This document shows, one piece after another, positions 1 to 5,686 of a DNA stretch of 23,028 bases. The stretch covers positions 1-23,028 of the forward strand of contig CATZIC010000031.1 of NCBI GenBank assembly GCA_958419945.1. Direction: 5' to 3'. The notes below the pieces were generated by a model. It searched no databases and was not told where the DNA came from. It was given only the letters and a program-made list of their open reading frames with translations. This DNA comes from an uncultured Clostridia bacterium. Lineage in GTDB: Bacteria > Bacillota > Clostridia > Christensenellales > Borkfalkiaceae. The stretch's first letter is position 1. Every line of letters begins with the position of its first letter. The position numbers were made by a program, and so were the translations under genes.

Positions 1-171
1 ATAAAGCAATTTTCCGCTATAACTTTGGTGTTCTATTGGGTGGACTCTACAGACGATAAAATTACCCACCTTATAGAGGATTACGGCTTCGAATACACAG
101 GCGAACAAAATTACGTAAATAAGGAAAACAATATTCTTTCCTTCCGTTACGTATATAAGCGCAAAAAATAA
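1..171 (+). CDS. C-terminal fragment, possibly GNAT-type acetyltransferase (cut by window edge)
   Basis: An open frame enters from the left edge in frame 1 and ends at TAA 169-171, giving 56 visible residues. The segment LIEDYGFEYTGE resembles the end of the GNAT fold, where a helix is followed by a 'k.GFkyeG' turn and a last beta strand. The remaining residues are short and lysine-rich at the end. A near-perfect intrinsic terminator follows 15 bases later, which supports a real gene end here. The acetyl-CoA binding motif would lie outside the window, so the family call is tentative. It could be another small enzyme with a similar tail. Confidence 0.5.
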   Translation: MKQFSAITLVFYWVDSTDDKITHLIEDYGFEYTGEQNYVNKENNILSFRYVYKRKK

Positions 172-186
172 TTACATAAACTATTC

Positions 187-231
187 GCACCCCAAAAATT
201 AAAGGCTTTGGGGTGCTTGGTTTGTTTTTTT
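187..231 (+). terminator. Intrinsic terminator after the partial gene
   Basis: A perfect 10-bp stem (187-196 with 207-216) has a 10-base loop and is followed by a T-rich tract (217-231). It closes the transcript of the gene at the left edge and separates it from the tRNA gene. Confidence 0.85.
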
Positions 232-262
232 GATAATTTGCCTCGTTTTTTAGTAAAACTTG

Positions 263-291
263 TTGCAAACTTTATCTTTTTGTTGTATAAT
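263..291 (+). promoter_or_regulatory. Sigma-70-type promoter for tRNA-Ser
   Basis: TTGCAA (263-268) and TATAAT (286-291) are separated by 17 bp. The site lies about 85 bases upstream of the tRNA-Ser gene with no other gene between them. Confidence 0.75.
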
Positions 292-376
292 GTGTAGGCT
301 TAATCGGTATTCGGCTTTGCAAAACTACTAAATTGCGATTTTTGCACGGTTAAGCATAGAGTATTTTAATATTTTT

Positions 377-467
377 GGAGAGTTATCGAAGTGGTTATAA
401 CGGCCCGCACTCGAAATGCGGTACACAGGTAACTGTGTCAAGGGTTCGAATCCCTTACTCTCCGCCA
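377..467 (+). tRNA. tRNA-Ser (anticodon CGA)
   Basis: A complete class II tRNA. The acceptor arm 377-383 pairs with 457-463, followed by discriminator G464 and an encoded CCA at 465-467. The anticodon stem is 405-409 with 417-421, and the loop CTCGAAA (410-416) gives anticodon CGA, which reads the UCG serine codon. The long variable arm between 422 and 441 and the T arm with GGTTCGAATCC are typical of tRNA-Ser. It has its own promoter upstream and a terminator just downstream, so it is probably a single-gene unit. Confidence 0.96.
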
Positions 468-476
468 TTGTCTAAT

Positions 477-516
477 AATACGAACTCTGGTAAAAAATCG
501 GAGTTCGTATTTTCCT
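477..516 (+). terminator. Intrinsic terminator of tRNA-Ser
   Basis: An 11-bp perfect stem (477-487 with 501-511) is followed by a T-rich run. The arm sequence TACGAAC/GTTCGTA recurs in two other hairpins, near 1921-1950 and 2945-2981. Confidence 0.85.
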
Positions 517-542
517 TTTTGCAATACGATACGATGACAAAG

Positions 543-571
543 TTGACAGAATTATTACAGTAGGGTATAAT
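543..571 (+). promoter_or_regulatory. Consensus sigma-70-type promoter for the esterase gene
   Basis: TTGACA (543-548) and TATAAT (566-571) match consensus exactly with 17-bp spacing. Transcription would start near 578. This excludes an in-frame TTG at 571 as the esterase start, because it overlaps the -10 box. Confidence 0.85.
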
Positions 572-603
572 TGTGGAGTTTATTTGCGTTACGGAAGGTA
601 AAA

Positions 604-1473
604 ATGGACCAAGTTTCAAAAGTCAAGCTCAAAACGAGGGTGCAGGTTTCACTCGCCAAGTTGATTTACGTCTTTAACCGCAGGGTAAAAGGGGTAAAAG
701 CGGCGTACAATCTCAACTATTGCGGCGACGGCGACGTAAGGCATACGCTGGACGTTATGTACCCTTCGGGCAAGGGATTGCCCTGCATTATCTATTTCCA
801 TGGCGGCGGCTGGACGGCGTACGATAAATCCGTCTTTCGCTCCACAACGAAAATTCTTGCCTCATACGGCGCAGTAGTCTTTAACTGCAACTACCGCCTC
901 GCGCCCGAACATACTCTTAAGGATATGCAGTGCGACGTGGCTGCTGCGGTGGAATTTTTAAGAGCGCACGCTGAGGAATACGGCGGGGATGCGGACAGGA
1001 TAATACTTGCGGGCGACAGCTCGGGCGCACAGCTGTCGGCGTTGTGGCTGGCAAAACGCATAGAAGCGGGCGACCCGATAGTTAATAAGGTTATAGGGTG
1101 CGTATATTTCTACGGCGCATTCGACCTGTCGGTACTGCCACGGCTGAAATTTAACAACTTCGCTGCTTATTTACAGGCGGCACTGCCGCAGACTATGCCC
1201 GACTATCGGGAATTTCTGTATGAGTATTCGCCCATAAACTACGTATGCCCTCAATTCCCGCCCACGTTCATTTCAAGTGGCGCGGTGGACCCTTTGAACG
1301 AAACGCAGTCCGTGCGCTATGCGGATAAACTGAAGAAGGCGGGCGTGCGCGTGCAGACCCTCTTTTTCCCCAAGGAAAACGAAAAAGCCAAACACAGATT
1401 TATAACCTTTACTGACAATCCCGCGGCAAAGGCGGCGTTCGCCGCGTACGCGGAATTTTTAAAAACGCTATAG
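604..1473 (+). CDS. Alpha/beta hydrolase, HSL-type esterase/lipase
   Basis: A 289-residue cytoplasmic hydrolase of the alpha/beta-hydrolase fold-3 (hormone-sensitive lipase) family, which cleaves ester bonds of small acyl or aryl esters. Seen directly: the oxyanion-hole motif HGGGW at 66-70, the nucleophile elbow GDSSG with Ser139, a likely catalytic Asp229 in the segment VDPLNE, and a likely catalytic His264 in KHRF. No signal peptide is visible. Start choice: ATG 604 has GGAAGG 5 bases upstream; an in-frame TTG at 571 lies inside the promoter's -10 box and is rejected. It has its own promoter, so it is probably a single-gene unit. The natural substrate is unknown. Removal of acetyl or feruloyl groups from polysaccharide is possible but unsupported. 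Confidence 0.9.
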   Translation: MDQVSKVKLKTRVQVSLAKLIYVFNRRVKGVKAAYNLNYCGDGDVRHTLDVMYPSGKGLPCIIYFHGGGWTAYDKSVFRSTTKILASYGAVVFNCNYRLAPEHTLKDMQCDVAAAVEFLRAHAEEYGGDADRIILAGDSSGAQLSALWLAKRIEAGDPIVNKVIGCVYFYGAFDLSVLPRLKFNNFAAYLQAALPQTMPDYREFLYEYSPINYVCPQFPPTFISSGAVDPLNETQSVRYADKLKKAGVRVQTLFFPKENEKAKHRFITFTDNPAAKAAFAAYAEFLKTL

Positions 1474-1495
1474 CCGCCAATATGCGGACCTTTTT
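1474..1495 (+). terminator. Weak hairpin plus T run after the esterase gene
   Basis: A short CCGC/GCGG stem (1474-1477 with 1484-1487) begins right after the stop codon and is followed by TTTTT at 1491-1495. The 4-bp stem makes this a weak terminator candidate. Confidence 0.4.
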
Positions 1496-1537
1496 CGCTA
1501 TTATTAAAAAATGCTTGTAAAGTTAAAAACTCATAGG

Positions 1538-1582
1538 GGATACTTAGCCATCACTAATTATTTTAGCGGGGCCAAAGTATCC
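1538..1582. repeat. Inverted repeat upstream of the ruvX remnant
   Basis: GGATACTT (1538-1545) pairs perfectly with AAGTATCC (1575-1582), and an inner GCC/GGC pairing extends the stem. No T run follows, so a terminator is unlikely. It may be an operator, an RNA hairpin or part of a decayed mobile sequence. No coding sequence was recognised between the esterase gene and position 1637. Confidence 0.4.
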
Positions 1583-1636
1583 GCCTAATATAACAATAAA
1601 CGTAAAGCAGGTAACAAGTTAATTTGCGGAATAATA

Positions 1637-1756
1637 ATGAGATATATAGCGTTCGATATAGGAGATAAACGGATAGGAGTGACGGTTTCGGATCCGTACA
1701 ACACCAAATCCAAAGACTGCTTTATCTTTCGCCGAGAGTTTGAACTTATTGGATAA
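1637..1756 (+). pseudogene. ruvX: Truncated ruvX/yqgF (Holliday junction resolvase-like) 5' fragment
   Basis: The frame from ATG 1637 to TAA 1754-1756 gives 39 residues. It opens with a YqgF-like strand: Asp7 and Gly9 in the FDIGDKRIG segment, then VSDP at 17-20. This matches the N-terminus of RuvX/YqgF, which normally reads 'LDxGxKRIGVAVSDP'; the Asp is a metal-binding active-site residue of the RNase H-like fold. Family members are about 135-150 residues, so roughly the last 100 residues are missing. A terminator hairpin begins 11 bases after the stop, and no strong ribosome binding site is visible. Most likely it is a remnant left by recombination rather than a working enzyme. A full-length copy should exist elsewhere in the genome. 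Confidence 0.7.
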
Positions 1757-1767
1757 CTCGTGCCAAG

Positions 1768-1799
1768 CAAAAAGAACAGGCTTTTGCCCGTTCTTTTTG
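1768..1799. terminator. Intrinsic terminator hairpin, possibly bidirectional
   Basis: A 10-bp arm (1768-1777 with 1790-1799) and an inner GGC/GCC pairing enclose a TTTT loop. The outer arms are A-rich and T-rich, so it could act on both strands. A closely similar hairpin occurs at 2765-2797. Confidence 0.75.
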
Positions 1800-1920
1800 T
1801 TTCTCCACTCTTAACTTTTTGTTTTTCACTTTTCTCTCAAATTGTCGTTTCCGGATAAAAGGTAAGAGGGAAAAGAGAAGAGAGTCAAAGATACAATAAA
1901 AAAGAGGAAGAATGGAATTA

Positions 1921-1976
1921 TACGAAAGCCGATAAAGGGTAGTTCGTACTTTTTTACGTGTGGGTATATTTGCAGG
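1921..1976 (+). repeat. Repeat copy 1 with terminator-like hairpin
   Basis: TACGAA (1921-1926) pairs with TTCGTA (1943-1948) ahead of a T run. The stretch from 1942 to about 1974 recurs with few mismatches at 2969-3001. The inner loop also carries the shared GATAAA motif. The similarity extends past the hairpin, so this is a true repeated segment and not only two similar terminators. Confidence 0.65.
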
Positions 1977-1985
1977 TATTAACGC

Positions 1986-2015
1986 TTGCAAAATCATAAT
2001 TTTGTTTGCTATAAT
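1986..2015 (+). promoter_or_regulatory. Sigma-70-type promoter for the SUKH gene
   Basis: TTGCAA (1986-1991) and TATAAT (2010-2015) lie 18 bp apart. They sit about 107 bases upstream of the SMI1/KNR4-like gene and just after repeat copy 1. Confidence 0.7.
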
Positions 2016-2121
2016 GTTTCTATCTAAATGAAAATTAAGATCTTACCCAAGCATTGTAAGCATAAAACTTTACAAAACTTTTTAACACAACAATCTTTGC
2101 AGTTGGATTTTAGGAGTTTGT

Positions 2122-2679
2122 ATGAAAGAAATTATTGAAAGAATGAAAAAACAATGCATAAAGTTTGAAAAAGGATTATCAAAAGACGAGATTTTAACGG
2201 CACAAAAAACATTTGATATTAAATTCCCAACAGAGATAAAAGTTTTTCTTTCTTATGCTATGCCTGTCAGCGAGGGATTTTATAACTGGAGAGATTTTAG
2301 TCAAGAAAATGTTGATAGAATAAAGGGCTTTCAAAAAATAATTGACGATGCGTTTTTATTTGATTTCGAAAATAACGATTTATCAAAAAAATTTAAAGAT
2401 AAATTTCAGAGAACCAAAGATGAAACTGAACTTAGAAATAAAGTAATGGACTATTTGCATTCAAGCACAAAATTGGTGCCATTTTACAAACACAGGTGTT
2501 TTTTAAATGGAATGGATAATATGCCGATTATTTCATTTTGGCAACCAACTGATTCCATTTTCTATGGTGACAATTTTGAAAAATATCTTAAAATTGAATT
2601 TCTTAATGAAAATCAAGTTGTTGGACATATACCGGAAGAATTTCAAAAAACCGGAATTTGGAAAGATTTGATTTTGTAA
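2122..2679 (+). CDS. SMI1/KNR4 (SUKH) family protein
   Basis: A 185-residue soluble protein. The N-terminal part has the SUKH pattern: a 'GLSKDEI' helix start, then 'FDIKFPTEIKVFLSYAMPVS' leading into an aromatic 'FYNWR' turn near residue 52. The second half has 'LVPFYKHR' and a 'DSIFYGDNFEKYLKIEF' strand-helix pair (about residues 143-159), which are common in this family. SUKH proteins are best known as immunity partners of contact-dependent or polymorphic toxins, but many stand alone with no known role. No toxin gene lies beside it. AGGAG (2112-2116) precedes ATG with 5-base spacing. The gene is visibly richer in A and T than the glucan genes and is flanked by related repeats, consistent with horizontal gain. 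Start and reading frame are confident; the biological role is not. Confidence 0.8.
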   Translation: MKEIIERMKKQCIKFEKGLSKDEILTAQKTFDIKFPTEIKVFLSYAMPVSEGFYNWRDFSQENVDRIKGFQKIIDDAFLFDFENNDLSKKFKDKFQRTKDETELRNKVMDYLHSSTKLVPFYKHRCFLNGMDNMPIISFWQPTDSIFYGDNFEKYLKIEFLNENQVVGHIPEEFQKTGIWKDLIL

Positions 2680-2764
2680 ACGGTATCATGAAACTATGAG
2701 GCCGGAGAACCAAAATTAAATAAACAATCGGAAAAGTGATGATAGGAATCGAAAAGTTTGAGTA

Positions 2765-2797
2765 GCAAAAAGGACAGGCTTTTGCCTGTTTTTTTGC
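2765..2797. terminator. Intrinsic terminator after the SUKH gene
   Basis: A long stem of the form GCAAAAAGGACAGGC / GCCTG...TTTTTTGC has a TTTT loop at 2780-2783 and a seven-T run. It is nearly the same as the hairpin at 1768-1799, on the other side of the SUKH gene. Confidence 0.75.
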
Positions 2798-2813
2798 TTT
2801 ACAAAGTAAAAAA

Positions 2814-2936
2814 GGGATTCGAACTCTAAACTCGCGAAAGCGAGCAAATTATATAATAATGATATTTGGCGAAAATAAAGTTTTCTTCAAAACGCAAAGC
2901 GTTCATAATATTTGAGAATCCATTACTTTCCGCCAA
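2814..2936. repeat. Structured tRNA-derived-looking element
   Basis: GGGATTCGAAC (2814-2824) is an exact inverted copy of tRNA-Ser bases 444-454 (the T arm). Positions 2916-2935 match tRNA bases 448-467 (the 3' end with CCA) at 18 of 20 positions, in direct orientation. Between them are two perfect small hairpins: 2831-2844 with a GAAA loop and 2891-2903 with an AAA loop. Two longer pairings (2815-2820 with 2916-2921; 2866-2871 with 2931-2936) cross each other. No protein is recognised. It may be a recombination scar or a small non-autonomous element. Confidence 0.55.
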
Positions 2937-2944
2937 TAGAAAAT

Positions 2945-2981
2945 AGTACGAACATCGATAAAAGGTTGTTCGTACTTTTTT
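2945..2981 (+). terminator. Intrinsic terminator in repeat copy 2
   Basis: A 9-bp perfect stem (2945-2953 with 2968-2976) is followed by TTTTTT. It lies directly after the copy of the tRNA 3' end, just as the hairpin at 477-516 follows the intact tRNA. The downstream stretch to about 3001 matches repeat copy 1. Confidence 0.75.
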
Positions 2982-3159
2982 ATATGTGAGTGTATTTGCA
3001 TATGTTTACCTATACTACTTTAGCGCCGAAACCGCTAATGGCGACCGTACGATAACCGCAAAATTTTTAATAATTAACCGAAATGCAACGTGTAATTATT
3101 ATCGCCGTGCAATATAAAATTATTAGGAATATGGCAAAAAATTATTATAAATTTAACTA

Positions 3160-3188
3160 TTGCAATCTAAGTTTCGGTGTGCTATAAT
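3160..3188 (+). promoter_or_regulatory. Sigma-70-type promoter of the first glucan operon
   Basis: TTGCAA (3160-3165) and TATAAT (3183-3188) are 17 bp apart. Transcription would start near 3195 and give a leader of about 128 bases before the lichenase-like gene. The leader has a GC-rich patch (3209-3250) that can form short stems, then an A-rich stretch before the ribosome binding site. No known riboswitch was recognised. The rest of 2982-3159 shows nothing coding. Confidence 0.7.
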
Positions 3189-3322
3189 AACAATATATAT
3201 TCACAAAAAGCGGCGCCGGACAATACAAATATAAACGCCCGCTGCGGCTGAAAAAGGTTCGGACTTAATGCTTTGACAAAATAAACAAATAAAAAAATAT
3301 ATAAAAATTTGGGAGGAATTTT

Positions 3323-5683
3323 ATGAGACAAGTTAAACTTTTTGCGGCTGCTATATTAGCAGTCATTATGGCGACATTCCTTTTCGTTGCTTGCAGCAAA
3401 CCTATTTCCGCAGAACCTTTGAATGCCGAAATAGTAGCAGACTACACTAAAACGGCAGAAGAAAGGGCGGAAACTTTTGCATCGGGAAGCATGGGTTATT
3501 CCTGGGAAAACGGCGAACCGTTCAACGTTTGGTGGAATCCCCAAAACGTTTCTTATGAAGAAAATAAGCTTTCCCTTTATATTTCGGAAATGACGGAAAA
3601 AGAAACCACTTGGGACGAAGAAACCCAAACCAACGTACCTTGCAAATCCGAATACTACGGCGCAGAAGTGCGTTCCAAACATTTTTACGGCTACGGCGAC
3701 TATCAGGTAAGAATGAAACCCGCAAAAATCGCAGGCACGGCAAGCACTTTCTTCGTTTGCACGGGCCCATACGACAAATGGTACGATGAAAACGGCAACG
3801 TAATAAAGGAAAACCACCACGACGAAATCGACATAGAATTTTTAGGAAAAGACACTACGAAAGTACAGTTTAACTACTTTGCTAACGGCAAGGGCGGGCA
3901 CGAATATATGTACGACCTCGGTTTTGACGCTTCCGAAGAATACCACGACTACGGTTTCCGTTGGGCGGAAGATTCCATTACCTGGTTTGTAGACGAAAAA
4001 CCCGTTTATCAGGTACTTCGTTCCAAAATTCGTTCGGGAGAATCCTGGCCGGAAGAGCCCGGTAGGCTTGTTATGAACTATTGGTGCGGCACGGAAGGCG
4101 CAGAAGCTTGGATGGGTAAATTTAACGACGATTACAGCGGCCACGCCGATTACGAATGGATAAAATGCTCTGCGGAAGCACAGCTCGATCCTAACACTAC
4201 AAAACCCCACCACAAACCCGATCCCGATCCTAAACCCAACCCCGACGAGCTCGTTGTTCCCACGGAAGGCTGGGCAGCCATTGACTACACGGCGTTTGAC
4301 GGCTGGGGAATGTACACGGTTGACAAAACCAACGGTATTTCCGTAAGCCATACCGAGGACGTCTCCGGTTACAAGTGCTGTGGTATGCCGCTTGCCAACT
4401 CCTATTCTTGGGTTAAATTTCATATTAAAAACAACGCTACGGAGGCGGCCGTTTTGCGTATCGACCTTAAAAAAGAGGGTGGCGATAACGGCGTTTCCGC
4501 AGTCAAAATTAACGATATCGTTACTCTTAATCCTTTAGAAAGCGCCATAAACCTGACTTTAGCGGCAGGCGAAGAAGCAGACGTTGTTGCCCAAATTAAG
4601 GAAATGACAATAGACCAAATGGTAATATTCCTTAACTCTACCGGTGCGGATATGCCAACGAGCGGCGATATCATTATTACCGACTTACAAGGCATTTCGA
4701 CAGGCGGTAAGCCCATAGAACCCGACCCGCAACCCGTTGACGGCTTTGCGGTTATGAACCTTGCGCTTGCAACCTGGAACAACAACTATACCGTAACTAA
4801 CGAAGGCGGAAAGTCGGTTATTTCTCATACCAAAGAGGTAGTCGACCGTTACGTAAACGCCAATATGGGCGTTAATTTTACCGAAGCTAACAACACTGTC
4901 AAATTGGTAATAAAGAATAACGGCACGGAACCTGCATTTGTCAAAGTCGGCATACAGGAGAACGTAAATTATAACTGCGTACTTTCTTCAGCCTCTTTAA
5001 ACGGCGTGGCGTTAGAAGCCTCTGCTTATGAGTATGGAGCTACCGCGACCATAGCGGCGGGTGAAGAAGCAACCTTTATAATCGTTGCCGATCTTGCAAG
5101 AAATCCCGCTACGTTGTTCGTTGCGTTAAACAGCGAAAATGAATTGGGCACGAACGCCGCAACCGGTAATATAACCGTAAACGCTTACACAAAAGTTCCT
5201 ACGCAGGAAGACGGCTTTGTGGCTATGAACCTTGCCCTTGTAACCTGGAACGACAACTATACCATAGTTAACGCAATCGAAAAATCCGTTATCTCTCACA
5301 CACAAGAGATACGTGACCGTTACGTAAACGGCAATATGGACGTTAATTTAACCGAAGCCAACAACACTATCAAATTGGTAATAAAGAACAACGGAACGGA
5401 AGCTGCGTTTGTCAAAGTCGGCGTACAGGACGAAAACTATAACTGCGTGCTTTCCGCGGCCTCTTTAAACGGAGTTGAGTTGGATGCGTCGGCTTATCAG
5501 TACGGTGCTACCGCTACCATAGCGGCAGGTGAAGAAGTAACCTTTATCATTACCGTAGACCTTTCGAAAAATCCCGTTAAATTGTTCGTTGCATTAAACA
5601 GTGAAAACGAGTTAGGTACGAACGCCGCAACGGGTAATATAACTGTAAAAGCTTACCATAAAGTCGCTTCGCAGGAGGAATAA
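3323..5683 (+). CDS. GH16 lichenase-like lipoprotein (endo-beta-1,3-1,4-glucanase) with three C-terminal repeat modules
   Basis: A 786-residue surface enzyme predicted to cut mixed-linkage beta-1,3-1,4-glucan. The signal peptide ends in a lipobox (LFVAC, Cys24), so the mature protein should be lipid-anchored. The GH16 domain spans about residues 50-285. It carries YGYGDYQVRMKPAKIAG and the catalytic DEIDIEF motif with nucleophile Glu168, Asp170 and acid/base Glu172, followed by GKDTTKVQFNYF, very close to Bacillus lichenases. A Pro/Asp/Lys-rich linker (about 287-305) leads to a divergent beta-sandwich-like module (about 310-458) and two close tandem copies (473-629 and 630-786). These may bind polysaccharide, but no CBM family was assigned. 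GGGAGG lies 6 bases before ATG. The next gene starts 3 bases after the stop, so the two are in one operon. The repeat modules are the least certain part. Confidence 0.92.
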   Translation: MRQVKLFAAAILAVIMATFLFVACSKPISAEPLNAEIVADYTKTAEERAETFASGSMGYSWENGEPFNVWWNPQNVSYEENKLSLYISEMTEKETTWDEETQTNVPCKSEYYGAEVRSKHFYGYGDYQVRMKPAKIAGTASTFFVCTGPYDKWYDENGNVIKENHHDEIDIEFLGKDTTKVQFNYFANGKGGHEYMYDLGFDASEEYHDYGFRWAEDSITWFVDEKPVYQVLRSKIRSGESWPEEPGRLVMNYWCGTEGAEAWMGKFNDDYSGHADYEWIKCSAEAQLDPNTTKPHHKPDPDPKPNPDELVVPTEGWAAIDYTAFDGWGMYTVDKTNGISVSHTEDVSGYKCCGMPLANSYSWVKFHIKNNATEAAVLRIDLKKEGGDNGVSAVKINDIVTLNPLESAINLTLAAGEEADVVAQIKEMTIDQMVIFLNSTGADMPTSGDIIITDLQGISTGGKPIEPDPQPVDGFAVMNLALATWNNNYTVTNEGGKSVISHTKEVVDRYVNANMGVNFTEANNTVKLVIKNNGTEPAFVKVGIQENVNYNCVLSSASLNGVALEASAYEYGATATIAAGEEATFIIVADLARNPATLFVALNSENELGTNAATGNITVNAYTKVPTQEDGFVAMNLALVTWNDNYTIVNAIEKSVISHTQEIRDRYVNGNMDVNLTEANNTIKLVIKNNGTEAAFVKVGVQDENYNCVLSAASLNGVELDASAYQYGATATIAAGEEVTFIITVDLSKNPVKLFVALNSENELGTNAATGNITVKAYHKVASQEE
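4739..5209 (+). repeat. Tandem module repeat, copy 1 (codons 473-629)
   Basis: A 157-codon unit begins with DGFAVMNLALATWN. It matches the following unit closely in both DNA and protein, including the NNTVKLVIKNNGTE and ALNSENELGTNAATGNITV segments. This indicates a recent in-frame duplication. Confidence 0.9.
5210..5680 (+). repeat. Tandem module repeat, copy 2 (codons 630-786)
   Basis: The second copy of the unit, beginning DGFVAMNLALVTWN, runs to the end of the lichenase-like protein. Changes relative to copy 1 are scattered and keep the frame. A two-codon shortening occurs near the middle (ENVNYN against DENYN region). Confidence 0.9.
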
Positions 5684-5686
5684 TTT

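Noticed and set aside
375..563. 62-codon open frame covering the tRNA-Ser gene
   Set aside because: It overlaps the complete tRNA gene and its terminator and has no ribosome binding site.
571..603. Upstream TTG start for the esterase
   Set aside because: Position 571 is the last base of the -10 box, so transcription would begin downstream of it; ATG 604 has a good ribosome binding site.
1746..1997. Minus-strand 83-codon open frame
   Set aside because: It spans a terminator and a repeat, has low-complexity composition, and shows no family resemblance.
3273..3303. Second promoter (TTGACA with an A/T-rich -10) just before the lichenase gene
   Set aside because: The spacing is poor (19 bp to TATATA), and transcription would start at or inside the ribosome binding site.
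3356..4785. Several minus-strand open frames inside the lichenase gene
   Set aside because: They are opposite-strand shadows of a gene with clear GH16 motifs and have no ribosome binding sites or family features.
4739..5680. CRISPR-like repetition
   Set aside because: The repeats are 471-base coding duplications in frame; no short direct repeats with unique spacers occur anywhere in the window.
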